From: Lysinibacillus macroides
GTDB lineage: Bacteria; Bacillota; Bacilli; Bacillales_A; Planococcaceae
NCBI RefSeq assembly: GCF_001281525.1
Contig: NZ_LGCI01000005.1
Span: forward strand, 1,252,569 to 1,316,568
DNA: 64,000 bases
Reading direction: 5' to 3'
Shown here in pieces: positions 1 to 8,424 of the stretch. The translations under genes were made by a program, and so were the position numbers. The first letter of the stretch is position 1, and every line of letters starts with the position of its first letter. The notes beneath the pieces were generated by a model. It saw only the letters and a list, made by a program, of their open reading frames with translations, did not search any database and was not told where the DNA came from.

Positions 1-799
1 CTGGCTTTATTGCGGCTATTGCTGCTTCATTGGCTTGTTTAACAAGCTGATACATATTTTTTAATGTAGGTGAAATATCCCCTAAAGCTACTGTTCTCGT
101 AATATCTGCTACATAGCCTTGATAGATGGAGCCAAAATCTAAGACAATTAATTCACCCTTCTCAATTTTCTTTGTGCTTGCTCGACCATGTGGCAGTGCG
201 CCTCGATAGCCAGAGGCAACAATGGTACCAAAGGGTGTTCCTTCAGAGCCACGGCGGCGCATTTCATATTCCAATTGTGCCGCTATATCCATTTCTGAAA
301 CACCAGCTTGAATCGTGGGCAATATTGCCTCGAGACTGTCCTCCACAATTTTAACAGCCTGCCGCATTAATTGAATTTCATGCGGATCTTTTGCCATACG
401 CAGTTCACGAATAGATGCACCAATATCGCATATAGACTGATATGTAAGTTTTTCAATGGCTCTTTGCTCCTTGACACGCATGCTGTCATATTCAATAGCA
501 ATGGTTTGCAATTTACCTAATTCTCTTGTTAATTGCTCAAGAGTTTGCGCTGGGCCCTCTTCATCAGAATAATAGAAGATCGTGCCACCGTTACTTGTAT
601 CTACTTTATTAACCTCTACTTGTGGTACTAGAAAATATAATTGATTGTTAGCAGTGATCATAGCGAATGTTAAACGTTCACTTTGCTTTAACTGTAACCC
701 TGTAAAATAATACATATTGGCTCCCGGGACAAGTATTGCTCCATCTATCTGCTGTTGCTTTATACGCGAAACGAGCTGTTCTCTTCGTTGTTGAAACAT
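1..799 (-). CDS. M24 family Xaa-Pro peptidase, partial (C-terminus outside window)
   Basis: Reading the minus strand from the ATG at 799, the protein begins MFQQRREQLVSRI and runs off the window edge, so it is partial. The N-terminal part is the creatinase/prolidase-type non-catalytic domain (YYFTGLQ near residue 30). The pita-bread domain follows, with MRRRGSEGTPFGTIVASG and the metal-ligand stretch LIVLDFGSIYQGYVADITRT, whose two aspartates are expected to bind the dinuclear metal. This fits an Xaa-Pro aminopeptidase or dipeptidase releasing residues next to proline in the cytoplasm. A good site (AAGGAGGAATC) precedes the ATG on the minus strand. The exact substrate (PepP, PepQ or YpdF-like) cannot be told from the N-terminal 266 residues. 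Confidence 0.85.
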   Translation of the reverse strand, partial: MFQQRREQLVSRIKQQQIDGAILVPGANMYYFTGLQLKQSERLTFAMITANNQLYFLVPQVEVNKVDTSNGGTIFYYSDEEGPAQTLEQLTRELGKLQTIAIEYDSMRVKEQRAIEKLTYQSICDIGASIRELRMAKDPHEIQLMRQAVKIVEDSLEAILPTIQAGVSEMDIAAQLEYEMRRRGSEGTPFGTIVASGYRGALPHGRASTKKIEKGELIVLDFGSIYQGYVADITRTVALGDISPTLKNMYQLVKQANEAAIAAIKP

Positions 800-1064
800 C
801 CAGTGATTCCTCCTTATTTTCTATTTTTGTTTCTAATATAGAAACATTGTATCTATAAATATTATATATTAACAAGCATGAATTTTCAATTAATTAAAGA
901 AGGAAGTTAATTTACAAATAAGGGAATAGTCTACCGTTTATTGAGTAAATACTAGTGTACGTCTTTTTTTCGTCTATTATGCATATAAGTAGACTAGGTC
1001 AACTTTTTTCCAACGTAATACGTCAAAAAGAGGGGTAAAATTGTAAGCAGAAAGGGACTTATGT

Positions 1065-2000
1065 ATGGAAAAAAATATGAAACGCTCAAAAGAGAAAAAG
1101 AGCAAGAAAAAAATATGGCTGTGGGTTGTTGCTAGCCTACTCACCATTTTTTTGGTGTTGATAGGGAGCGTCTACTTTACCATTCAAAAAACGATGAATA
1201 AAATCAATACACCGCTGCTTCAAACAACAGAGGCTGCACAGCAGGAGGAAAAAACAGTCATTAGAAAAGACCCATTTTCAGTATTACTGCTTGGTGTGGA
1301 TGAGCGCAAAGAGGATAGTGGTCGTTCAGATACAATGATTGTAGTGACGGTGAACCCTGAGAAACAAACGATGAAAATGCTTAGTATTCCCCGCGATACA
1401 CGCACAGAAATTGTGGGGCATGATACGGTTGATAAAATTAATCATGCCTATGCCTTTGGTGGTGTGACGATGGCTGTGGATACAGTGGAGCATTTTTTAA
1501 ATATACCGATTGATTATTATGTGTTTATTAATATGGAGGGATTTCTACAAATTATTGATACACTTGGTGGTGTGACGATTGATAATGATATGGATTTAAC
1601 CTATAACGAATATCATTATCCAAAAGGGGAAGTGACACTAGATGGGAATGAGGCACTGATTTTTTCCCGTATTCGCTATGAGGATCCACGTGGTGATTTT
1701 GGCCGCCAAATTCGCCAGCGTCAAATTATTGAAGCTGTTATGAAAAAAGCCTCTACCCCATCTACATTATTAAAAGCAACAGATATGCTTGATGTATTAG
1801 GGGATAATGTGCGCATGAACTTCTCTGTGAAAGACCTTCTTCAGCTACAAGGCCTTTATAAAAAAATGAATGCTGATATGGAGCAATTATCCTTTGAAGC
1901 GGGAGAAGGAGAAAGAATTCGTGGTATTTGGTATTATATTCCTGATGACAAAGAGCTCCAGCGTATCCAGTTAACGTTAAATAATCATTTAGAAAAATAG
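1065..2000 (+). CDS. LytR-CpsA-Psr (LCP) family cell-wall ligase
   Basis: 311 residues, the usual length for the family. A lysine-rich cytoplasmic start (residues 1-18) is followed by one membrane anchor (about 19-42) and the extracellular LCP domain from about residue 70. Visible motifs are DPFSVLLLGVDER, GRSDTMIVVTVNP and MLSIPRDTR, which carry the aspartates and arginines that hold the polyprenyl-pyrophosphate head group, and later FSRIRYEDP with RQRQIIEA. LCP enzymes transfer teichoic acids or other anionic glycopolymers from lipid carriers to peptidoglycan. Start chosen at 1065 because AAAGGG lies about 8 bases upstream; a second ATG at 1077 is possible. Whether it is TagU/LytR or another paralogue cannot be decided here. 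Confidence 0.9.
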   Translation: MEKNMKRSKEKKSKKKIWLWVVASLLTIFLVLIGSVYFTIQKTMNKINTPLLQTTEAAQQEEKTVIRKDPFSVLLLGVDERKEDSGRSDTMIVVTVNPEKQTMKMLSIPRDTRTEIVGHDTVDKINHAYAFGGVTMAVDTVEHFLNIPIDYYVFINMEGFLQIIDTLGGVTIDNDMDLTYNEYHYPKGEVTLDGNEALIFSRIRYEDPRGDFGRQIRQRQIIEAVMKKASTPSTLLKATDMLDVLGDNVRMNFSVKDLLQLQGLYKKMNADMEQLSFEAGEGERIRGIWYYIPDDKELQRIQLTLNNHLEK

Positions 2001-2031
2001 GGAAGTAATGTCCATGAAAGGGGGGAGAACA

Positions 2032-2175
2032 ATGAATGGAAGGACCCAGGTGCTTAGGTATACCGCGCTAAATCATTGCATGCAAAGCTCTATACCTAAA
2101 CGCAAAGCAAGAAAAAGCCTAGTCCAATCAGCAATGAAAACCTTACAATTAGTCTATTTAAAATTATTAACGTAA
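2032..2175 (+). CDS. small basic protein, 47 aa, unknown
   Basis: A short ORF starting MNGRTQVLRYTALNH and ending LKLLT. It has a strong site (AAAGGGGGGAG) 5 bases before the ATG at 2032, begins 31 bases after the LCP gene and ends just before a rho-independent terminator. An in-frame ATG at 2014 exists, but the ribosome site lies inside that extension, so 2032 is preferred. The centre is rich in Lys and Arg (IPKRKARKS). I do not recognise a family; the spacing, site and terminator support translation. Confidence 0.5.
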   Translation: MNGRTQVLRYTALNHCMQSSIPKRKARKSLVQSAMKTLQLVYLKLLT

Positions 2176-2181
2176 CAGACA

Positions 2182-2228
2182 AAAAAATCATTCAGGTAGG
2201 ATGCATGCCTAGTTGAATGATTTTTTCT
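2182..2228 (+). terminator. rho-independent terminator
   Basis: Stem AAAATCATTCA / TGAATGATTTT followed by TTTTCTTTTT. It closes the LCP gene and small-ORF unit. Confidence 0.85.
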
Positions 2229-2293
2229 TTTTATTGAAATATCAGAAAATTTAATGTATAGTGTATTTAAACATGGTTAAGGGAGTGATTGTA

Positions 2294-2401
2294 ATGATGA
2301 TCGGCACAATTTTATTAGCAGTGGCATTACCAGTAGGAATTGCTTTAACAGCCAATTTATTAAATGAACAGCGTCACTCGGCTACACCCACTAACCATTA
2401 A
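2294..2401 (+). CDS. small single-pass membrane protein, 35 aa
   Basis: An ORF of 35 codons (MMIGTILLAVALPVGIA...) with GGGAGTGATT placed 5-10 bases before the ATG. Residues 3-24 form one hydrophobic helix; the tail (NEQRHSATPTNH) is polar. No family recognised. It is followed by a weak hairpin (AGACAA / TTGTCT, about 2432-2457, then TATTTTTT) and precedes the signal peptidase gene. Confidence 0.45.
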   Translation: MMIGTILLAVALPVGIALTANLLNEQRHSATPTNH

Positions 2402-2553
2402 GAACGATAACCAATTAAATGATAGCTATTCAGACAATGTTACCTCGTAGCCTTGTCTATTTTTTGTGAACTTGCAACTCATTGTAGGATTCTTTCGTCA
2501 ATAATAGAAAGAACATGTTATACTATTAAAAAACACAGTATTGGGGAATGAAC

Positions 2554-3117
2554 ATGCAAGAGGAAAAAGCAACTAACTTAAAAAAGGAAATATTATCCTA
2601 CATTAAGATTATTGTGATTACAGCGATTATTGTGTTAGGCTGTAAGCAATTTTTATTTACGCCGATTAAGGTGCAGGGGGCATCTATGTACCCAACCTAT
2701 CATGATAAGGATATTATTATTGTCAGCAAAACAAGTAAAATTGAACGCTTTGATCAAATTATTTTCCAATCACCGATAGAGGATGAATACTATATTAAAA
2801 GAGTAATTGGTCTGCCTGGTGATAAAGTAGAAATGAAAGATGATGTTTTATATGTAAATGGCAAGGCATATCCAGAGAATTATGTGAATCGTGAAACAGA
2901 TGATCCTAACCAATTACGCATTACGGAAAACTTTACGCTGGAGCAATTAGTCGATCAACAAGAAGTACCAAAGGGCATGTATTTTGTGCTTGGCGATAAC
3001 CGTTTAAAAAGCTCTGATAGCCGTCATTACGGTCTTATTGCAGAGGATGCCGTATTAGGTGAATCTAAATTAATTGTCTATCCATTTAGCCATTTCCATC
3101 TAGGCTCCAAAGAATAG
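2554..3117 (+). CDS. sipS: type I signal peptidase (S26)
   Basis: About 187 residues with one N-terminal membrane segment (YIKIIVITAIIVLGCKQFLF) and an extracytoplasmic S26 domain. The catalytic serine is in VQGASMYPT and the lysine general base in YYIKRVIGLPGD; the later GDNRLKSSDSRHYG box is also canonical. It cleaves signal peptides of exported proteins at the outer face of the membrane. Two ATGs, 2548 and 2554, are in frame. TTGGGG ends one base before 2548, so 2554 has the better spacing. The gene is monocistronic and ends in a strong terminator. The sipS symbol is by family; paralogues (sipT, lepB) are equally possible. Confidence 0.93.
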   Translation: MQEEKATNLKKEILSYIKIIVITAIIVLGCKQFLFTPIKVQGASMYPTYHDKDIIIVSKTSKIERFDQIIFQSPIEDEYYIKRVIGLPGDKVEMKDDVLYVNGKAYPENYVNRETDDPNQLRITENFTLEQLVDQQEVPKGMYFVLGDNRLKSSDSRHYGLIAEDAVLGESKLIVYPFSHFHLGSKE

Positions 3118-3119
3118 AT

Positions 3120-3153
3120 CAAAAACGCTTGAAGCCATTTCAAGCGTTTTTTT
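3120..3153 (+). terminator. rho-independent terminator after signal peptidase gene
   Basis: Perfect stem AACGCTTGAA / TTCAAGCGTT with loop GCCAT, followed by seven T. Confidence 0.92.
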
Positions 3154-3162
3154 ATTGCTTCA

Positions 3163-3369
3163 TTAATGATGTGTGGGTAAAGCAGTACAAACTTTCTGTG
3201 TGGGGTAATGCACACAAACCGTTGAATGCTCAACCGTTTCTTTTATCGGAGATTGCCTAGCTATCGTTGGCGAACTGATTGCTGACTGTTTGATGGCGAG
3301 TTCCTCTGCCACTAATTCTACTCCATAAAATAACAATAAAAAATAACAGACAAATCCTAGAATGCGCAA
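3163..3369 (-). CDS. small membrane/exported protein, 68 aa, unknown
   Basis: Minus-strand ORF. A longer reading begins at an ATG at 3390, but a good ribosome site (CGAGGTGA) lies inside it, just before a TTG at 3369, so the TTG start is preferred. The product begins with a hydrophobic segment (ILGFVCYFLLLFYGVEL) and then a polar Ser/Thr/Pro-rich tail ending VCTALPTHH with two cysteines. It may be a signal-anchored or exported peptide. It converges on the signal peptidase gene. No family recognised. Confidence 0.45.
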   Translation of the reverse strand: MRILGFVCYFLLLFYGVELVAEELAIKQSAISSPTIARQSPIKETVEHSTVCVHYPTQKVCTALPTHH

Positions 3370-3544
3370 ACAATCACCTCGTTCAATCATTAGTGTATGT
3401 TAGTATGTATGGTCAAATGTATTAAAATATAATCGAAAACTCTAAATTTTCTCTCTGATAAACTATTTTTTTCTGTAGTACTTCATATGAAAAAAGATGT
3501 TGTCAGACCAATTTTCATATGCTACTATAGCTAAAGTAAATAGT

Positions 3545-3614
3545 TGATCTGTATAACCTCAATAATATGGATTGAGGGTCTCTACCAGGAACCATAAAAT
3601 CCTGACTACAAAAC
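3545..3614 (+). promoter_or_regulatory. purine riboswitch aptamer (guanine-class by the C74 base)
   Basis: The three-way junction is readable: P1 TGTA (3550-3553) / TACA (3607-3610); P2 CCTCAAT / ATTGAGG with loop AATATGG; the J2/3 core TCTCTAC; P3 CAGGA / TCCTG with loop ACCATAAAA. The specificity base in J3/1 (ACTAC after P3, position 3606) is C, as in guanine/hypoxanthine aptamers; adenine aptamers have U there. It lies directly upstream of the purine exporter gene. Confidence 0.9.
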
Positions 3615-3645
3615 TTTGCTTCCTATTTGTAGTCAGGATTTTTTA
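3598..3645 (+). terminator. riboswitch expression platform: terminator overlapping the aptamer 3' half
   Basis: Perfect 15-base stem AATCCTGACTACAAA / TTTGTAGTCAGGATT followed by TTTTTT. Its 5' arm reuses the P3, J3/1 and P1 3' strands of the aptamer, so a folded, ligand-bound aptamer should block the terminator. That is ON-switch logic, as known for the B. subtilis pbuE adenine riboswitch. Confidence 0.88.
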
Positions 3646-3694
3646 TTGAAAAAATCTCCTACAAATAGGAAAGCGGTATGAAAGGGAGATTACG

Positions 3695-4888
3695 ATGAAT
3701 TGGAGAGTTTATATTCTTGCCGTGACAACCTTTGCCGTAGGGTTGGTTGAGTTAATTGTTGGTGGGATACTGCCCAATATTGCAGAGGATTTACATGTAT
3801 CCTTAGCAACAGCAGGGCAATTAATTACAATTTTTGCACTGGTCTATGCGATTTCTGCGCCTGTTCTACTATCCCTAACAGCGAAGGTAGAGAGAAAGCG
3901 CTTGTTCCTTATTTCTTTATTAATTTTTACATTAGGCAATTTACTAACATTCTTTAGTACCACATTTTTAACCGTGATGATTGCTCGTATTTTTACAGCG
4001 ATGAGTACCGCATTAGTTATTGTGCTATCCTTAACGATTACAACGAGAATTGTTGCGCCTACGCATCGAGCAAAAGCGCTAGGTCTTGTATTTATGGGCG
4101 TTAGCTCTGCACTTGTCGTTGGTGTGCCAATGGGTATTTTTATTACAGAGGCTTTTGGCTGGCGAGCCGTTTTCTTAGGCATTAGTTTATTATCAACGAT
4201 TTCTATGATTTTAATTGCACTTCTACTTGAAAGGATGCCGATTGGGGAAATTGTGCCATTAAAAACGCAGCTAAAATCATTAGGAAATTTAAAAATTTTA
4301 ACCGCACAATTAACCACATTATTTATGCTAGCGGGTCATTATGTGCTATACGCCTATTTAACACCATTCTTAGTGGAAGCATTTGATATGGGGGCTTCAT
4401 GGATTAGTATTTGTTATTTAATCTTTGGGATTGCCTCTGTTAGTGGAAATGCGATTGGTGGCTGGGTAAGTGATAAAATCGGTACAAGTAAGGCGCTTAT
4501 TGTAATTGTATCTATATTTGCACTTGTCTTGTTTACAATTCCATATACAACGATTGCTTTCCCACTCTTTTTACTGTTCACCGTTTTATGGGGAGCATTA
4601 AGCTGGGCATTAACACCGCCATTACAAAGCTATTTAATTCAAGCTGATCCAAAATCCTCAGATATTCAGCAAAGCTTAAATACAGCAGCCCTTCAAATTG
4701 GGATTTCGATTGGCTCAGCTGTTGGTGGTGCTATATTTGCAGTAACAGCATCTGCCATGCATTTAGCAAGCTTCGGCGCTCTTTTCGTGCTTTGTGCATT
4801 AGGCTGTATCATCTTTTCAATTAAAAGAGCGCCTATAACACAGGAGCAAACGCTGAATTATCCATCAGCACAGCATCACTCCTCATAA
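3695..4888 (+). CDS. pbuE: MFS purine (base/nucleoside) efflux transporter, PbuE-like
   Basis: 397 residues, about 12 predicted membrane segments, major facilitator fold of the drug:H+ antiporter type. It begins MNWRVYILAVTTFAVGLVELIVGG and shows the cytoplasmic loop VERKRLF after TM2 and RAKALGLVFMGVSSALVVGVPMG in the TM4-5 antiporter region. The upstream purine riboswitch in ON configuration strongly supports export of purine bases or nucleosides when their level is high. AAAGGGAG precedes the ATG by 7 bases. Known B. subtilis PbuE exports adenine/hypoxanthine; here the aptamer base suggests guanine or hypoxanthine as the signal. The transporter's own substrate is inferred from that regulation. 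Confidence 0.85.
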   Translation: MNWRVYILAVTTFAVGLVELIVGGILPNIAEDLHVSLATAGQLITIFALVYAISAPVLLSLTAKVERKRLFLISLLIFTLGNLLTFFSTTFLTVMIARIFTAMSTALVIVLSLTITTRIVAPTHRAKALGLVFMGVSSALVVGVPMGIFITEAFGWRAVFLGISLLSTISMILIALLLERMPIGEIVPLKTQLKSLGNLKILTAQLTTLFMLAGHYVLYAYLTPFLVEAFDMGASWISICYLIFGIASVSGNAIGGWVSDKIGTSKALIVIVSIFALVLFTIPYTTIAFPLFLLFTVLWGALSWALTPPLQSYLIQADPKSSDIQQSLNTAALQIGISIGSAVGGAIFAVTASAMHLASFGALFVLCALGCIIFSIKRAPITQEQTLNYPSAQHHSS

Positions 4889-5020
4889 ATAGGTAAGGCT
4901 TTCTAAAGGGCAACCAAGCATACAAAAGGTTGCGAGAATGGTAAATAAAATTTGATTTTCCCGATAGCTCCTTTCTACCTTAAACTCGTACAGTAACAGG
5001 GCTGACAGAGAAGAGGGAAT

Positions 5021-5062
5021 AAAAATGCCAAAGCGTTGATTACACAGCGTTTTGGCATTTTA
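5021..5062 (+). terminator. terminator-like hairpin
   Basis: Arms AAAATGCCAAAGCG and GCGTTTTGGCATTTT around a short loop, ending in only four T. It may end transcripts leaving the exporter gene and could act in both directions. Confidence 0.55.
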
Positions 5063-5460
5063 ACATTGCGCTCTGATTTTATTAAAAAGAGACGAGAGCA
5101 TGGATGCATTGATGCAAGTTGTATAAGGTCATCCATTAAAGCTAATCTGTACAACAGGAGCGAAAAAACAATACTTGGATCATTGCTGATTTTATACGAA
5201 AAGAGATTTGTGATAATCTATGTAATAAGTTGGAGGAGGATATAGTGTCTTTTACCTAGAAGGCATAGAGAGCACAAAAAATACATAAAAGGTGTTTTGA
5301 TTTCTTTCATCAGATGGAAGAAAACTTTGCCAGTACAGTGAGTAAGCAAATAGAAAGTTCCCATAAGTTTCGTACTAATTATAAGGTGAAGCTATGAATG
5401 ATGGGTTGGATGGCAATTTAATGAGAGATGCCGATTTTTCAAAAATTAAGTAAATTTACA

Positions 5461-5600
5461 GTCACTCTGAATGCAGAGAGTGCGGATTAAAAGCAACGAT
5501 TTAAAGCGTGCCAGTGATAAAGCTGATGTCATTCTGAATGTGGGAGTGTGGAAATGGGGGGCTAGATGTCACTCTTGATGTGAAGAGTGTGGATGGAGAT
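5461..5600 (+). CRISPR. relic type I-C CRISPR, three degenerate repeats of a third repeat family
   Basis: Three copies of a decayed I-C-like repeat begin at 5461, 5528 and 5568. Each starts GTCA(C/T)TCT, has a short central arm and a GAGTG complement, and ends in a worn form of the TGGATTGAAAT handle (GCGGATTAAAA, TGTGGAAAT, TGTGGATGGAGAT). The first two are 67 bases apart, the normal repeat-plus-spacer period here; the third is only 40 bases further, as if a spacer was partly deleted. The arm sequence CACTCT differs from both active I-C arrays but resembles two odd units at 18436-18493. Confidence 0.55.
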
Positions 5601-5935
5601 TCCACCAATCATATGTCTTACAACAATGCCCTATTGATTTGAAGCCCACGAGGATTTCTTGTTTGCTATGTATAAATTGCTTCCAATCCAACTCAAGCTT
5701 ATAGGTTTGCCTTAATATGTTGGATTGAACAATGCCTAGAAGCTTGATAAATTTTTTCTCTAACTATAGGTTTCTGTTAATAACGGAAAGGAAAGTATGC
5801 TTTATCTATCAAATATATAAAAGTAGAGGGATTGGGAGAGGTTTTAAGATAGGCGTCAAAAATGAACAAAATCCGCTATGTGAAATAGTTGGTGTTATCT
5901 GGACTTTATAAGCGCAAGTATTTTTTAAACAACAA

Positions 5936-6095
5936 GTGCGAATGGGAAGCAAACATGATTATCCAAGGAGATTCGCACCTATAAACCAACCAATTTTCCA
6001 TTGAAATGGAAGGGGAATTAGGTTAATATAACCTTAGAGATTTATTTTTTTTTGTGAAAATCAATTATAAATATCATTTTTATATTGTTTTTCGC
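5936..6095 (+). promoter_or_regulatory. type I-C CRISPR leader (first copy)
   Basis: This stretch matches the leader before the large I-C array (16570-16729) in order and spacing. Both contain the inverted repeat GTGCGAAT ... ATTCGCAC (5936-5943 and 5971-5978), the text GAAGCAAACATGATT between the arms, then CCATTGAA and an A/T-rich run to the first repeat. A leader should hold the array promoter and the signals for polarised spacer insertion. Confidence 0.8.
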
Positions 6096-6796
6096 GTCTC
6101 TCTTTGTATAAAGAGAGTGGATTGAAATCCTTTGTTAGTTGGAAATGATTTTCAGGAAGCGCAAGGTCTCTCTTTGTATAAAGAGAGTGGATTGAAATAG
6201 ACCATCCAGCAAATTGTCAATATTAAACGACGTCTCTCTTTGTATAAAGAGAGTGGATTGAAATACATTTATAGTTACAATTGAGACAATTCAAGGTGTC
6301 TCTCTTTGTATAAAGAGAGTGGATTGAAATAGCATATTGCAGGCATGTCAAACTACGTTGACTTGTCTCTCTTTGTATAAAGAGAGTGGATTGAAATCGC
6401 TATCCTACTTTTAATGAATGGAAAACAGGAAGTCTCTCTTTGTATAAAGAGAGTGGATTGAAATCGCTATCCTACTTTTAATGAATGGAAAACAGGAAGT
6501 CTCTCTTTGTATAAAGAGAGTGGATTGAAATCGCTATCCTACTTTTAATGAATGGAAAACAGGAAGTCTCTCTTTGTATAAAGAGAGTGGATTGAAATAG
6601 CATAGTGCAGGCATGTCAAACTACGTTGACTTGTCTCTCTTTGTATAAAGAGAGTGGATTGAAATACGGAGTCGCTTATTTTCATGTTGTGAAGCTAATG
6701 TCTCTCTTTGTATAAAGAAAGTGGGGTGAAATACATACAAGCGTATTTAAAGAACAATGTCAGTGTAGCTCTTTATTCAAAAAAGTAGATTAAAAT
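6096..6796 (+). CRISPR. type I-C CRISPR array A, 11 repeats
   Basis: 33-base repeats with stem arms CTCTCTTT and AAAGAGAG and the 3' handle TGGATTGAAAT, starting at 6096, 6166, 6232, 6298, 6365, 6432, 6499, 6566, 6633, 6700 and 6765. The tenth is mutated (AAAGTGGGGTGAAAT) and the eleventh strongly decayed, marking the trailer end. Spacers are 33-37 bases. One spacer occurs three times in a row (6398, 6465, 6532), and two differ by a single position pattern (6331 and 6599). Spacers at 6265 and 6331 also occur in the large array. No cas gene is adjacent; the I-C operon 2 kb downstream should serve it, since the handle is the same. Confidence 0.95.
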
Positions 6797-6811
6797 ATAT
6801 ATTCAAAGGCC

Positions 6812-6855
6812 AAGCCCGAAAGATTTTACTATTTGTAGAATTTTTCGGGCTTTTT
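6812..6855 (+). terminator. terminator after array A
   Basis: Arms AAGCCCGAAA and TTTCGGGCTT with a long A/T loop, then TTTTTG. Probably ends the array A precursor transcript. Confidence 0.75.
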
Positions 6856-7132
6856 GTGATCTCTTTTTCTGCCTTTTTCATTTAAGTGGAACCCCATACG
6901 ACATACTGTAGTCTTATACTATAAAATGTTTTTCAATATAAAATTATCGATAAACAATAAAAATGTCTGTATAGGAAGAAGTAAATATTTTTGAGAGTAA
7001 CTTTAATGATCCTTGCTTTGCCGATGCTAGTAACACGTATTCCAAAAATTGGAGGTAGAGGTCTGTGCGGCATTGAAGCGATTAACCTAGCTTGATTACT
7101 AGGGTGCAATCTTCTATAAATCCATAGGAGCG

Positions 7133-7339
7133 TTGAAAAAATCAAGGGGAATGCTTTTATTATTACAGACTTATACGCAGCAAGAATATGTTGGCGTAAT
7201 TGGCTTAATGTTAGGTGATGTGGTACTTGTTGTTAGTGTCTTTGCAGCAGGAACTGTCAAGAGGAAAATAAGAAACAATTTAAAAATTTGGGGTGGACGA
7301 ATATGGAGATATTTATTGCATTCGATGTCAGGTTTGTGA
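7133..7339 (+). pseudogene. possible remnant of an ABC-transporter permease C-terminus
   Basis: A 68-codon frame opening at a TTG (MKKSRGMLLLLQTYTQQEYVG...) contains a hydrophobic segment followed by KRKIRNNLKIW. That spacing resembles the C-terminal tail of SsuC/TauC/ThiX-type permeases (a last membrane helix, a basic patch, then a terminal Trp). Upstream, 6900-7130 has no continuous frame, so at most the last part of a gene survives. This is pattern resemblance only. The overlapping minus-strand frame 6933-7145 has no ribosome site and is not called. Confidence 0.2.
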
Positions 7340-7409
7340 AAAGAATCATGTGTGTCAAAGGGCTATTAGAAGCAAGCTTTATGCTATCAATCTGGAGTGA
7401 TGGGGCGAT

Positions 7410-8192
7410 ATGAAAAGTAAGATCATCCATATGCTAAAGCAACTGTTCTATTTTGGACGTGAACAAGCATTCGCGTGTATTTTTCCAGTTGTAATCTTTG
7501 CTTCGCTTGCTATAACAAAATTTATACCCTTGCCTTTATTAACGAGGTATGACTGGCTACTTATCATTTGTCTCACGATGCAATGGTGGATGCTACGCGC
7601 TGGTCTCGAAACTAAGGATGAGCTCAAAGTCATTACATTATTTCACTTGATCGGACTTGCACTCGAAATTTTTAAAGTACATATGGGCTCATGGGCATAT
7701 CCAGAGGAGGGACTCTTTAAAGTTTTGGGTGTACCGCTTTATAGTGGCTTTATGTATGCGAGTGTTGCAAGTTATTTATGCCAAGCATGGCGGCGTCTAT
7801 ATGTGGAGCTTGTCAATTGGCCACCTTATGTAGTGGTTGTTCCCCTTGCTATTGCTATTTATTTAAACTTTTTCTGGCATCATTTTTGGTTGGATGTTCG
7901 TTGGTGGCTTGGGCTGTTGGTTATGATCATTTTCTGGCGCTCGTCTGTAAATTATCAAGTAAATGGCATAAAGTATCATATGCCCATCGTATTATCCTTT
8001 GTCCTTATCGGCTTTTTCATTTGGCTTGCTGAAAACATTGCCACTTTTTTCGGGGCATGGCAATATCCAAATCAAACACACACCTGGAGCCTTGTACATT
8101 TAGGGAAAATTAGCTCATGGCTATTGTTAGTGATTGTGAGCTTTTTGATTGTGGCAGAGTTGAAGCGGGTGAAGGAGCATGAGAAGAAATAG
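7410..8192 (+). CDS. DUF817 family integral membrane protein
   Basis: 260 residues with about eight hydrophobic segments. The middle stretch ETKDELKVITLFHLIGLALE, then KVHMGSWAYPEEGLFKVLGVPLYSGF and SYLCQAWRR, are hallmarks I associate with DUF817. Its many membrane Trp and His residues (FFWHHFWLDVRWW) are typical. The biochemical function is unknown. GGAGTGATGGGGCGAT precedes the ATG, and a strong terminator follows at once, so it is monocistronic. It appears to be host chromosome lying between the relic/array A region and the I-C cas operon. Confidence 0.85.
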   Translation: MKSKIIHMLKQLFYFGREQAFACIFPVVIFASLAITKFIPLPLLTRYDWLLIICLTMQWWMLRAGLETKDELKVITLFHLIGLALEIFKVHMGSWAYPEEGLFKVLGVPLYSGFMYASVASYLCQAWRRLYVELVNWPPYVVVVPLAIAIYLNFFWHHFWLDVRWWLGLLVMIIFWRSSVNYQVNGIKYHMPIVLSFVLIGFFIWLAENIATFFGAWQYPNQTHTWSLVHLGKISSWLLLVIVSFLIVAELKRVKEHEKK

Positions 8193-8195
8193 ATG

Positions 8196-8228
8196 AACCC
8201 CCTGTGTGATTAGGTACAGGGGGTTTTT
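8196..8228 (+). terminator. rho-independent terminator after DUF817 gene
   Basis: Stem ACCCCCTGT / ACAGGGGGT with TTTTTG. It separates the DUF817 gene from the cas operon. Confidence 0.9.
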
Positions 8229-8358
8229 GAGTTTATCAATACAAATACATACATGATAAGGCTCTAATTAATTTCAATCCGCGTAATAAATTACGACTAT
8301 TCTATAATAACACAAAATCAAATTTATAAGGCATATAATAAAATTCAATATTGATAAT

Positions 8359-8414
8359 ACTCTAATTAGAGTAATATCAAAGTATGTCATTTAATGTTGA
8401 CATACTTTGATATT
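8359..8414 (+). promoter_or_regulatory. two palindromes upstream of the I-C cas operon (possible operators)
   Basis: A perfect 14-base palindrome ACTCTAATTAGAGT (8359-8372) abuts a hairpin with 16-base perfect arms: AATATCAAAGTATGTC (8373-8388) and GACATACTTTGATATT (8399-8414). They lie 11 bases upstream of the promoter below, with no T-run, so protein binding fits better than termination. Confidence 0.6.
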
Positions 8415-8424
8415 AAATACAAAA

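Larger units (their letters stand above)
4889..5935. other. gene-poor decayed stretch between the exporter gene and the first I-C leader
   Basis: About 1 kb without a convincing gene. It holds a hairpin (GCAACC / GGTTGC, 4911-4934), a long terminator-like hairpin (5021-5062) and relic CRISPR repeats (5461-5600). Short ORFs here, such as 5036-5245, start inside the hairpin and lack a ribosome site. A site-like GGAGGAGGA near 5231 leads only to a reading frame closed within a few codons. It looks like degraded DNA at the edge of the CRISPR region. Confidence 0.5.

Noticed and set aside
3844-4317. 157-residue minus-strand frame inside the exporter gene
   Set aside because: Shadow of the transporter CDS, which has clear motifs and a riboswitch on the other strand.
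5036-5245. 69-residue frame MITQRFGILTLRSDFIKKRR
   Set aside because: Starts inside a terminator-like hairpin, no ribosome site, no family pattern.
6933-7145. 70-residue minus-strand frame
   Set aside because: No ribosome site; overlaps low-complexity A/T DNA and the possible permease remnant.
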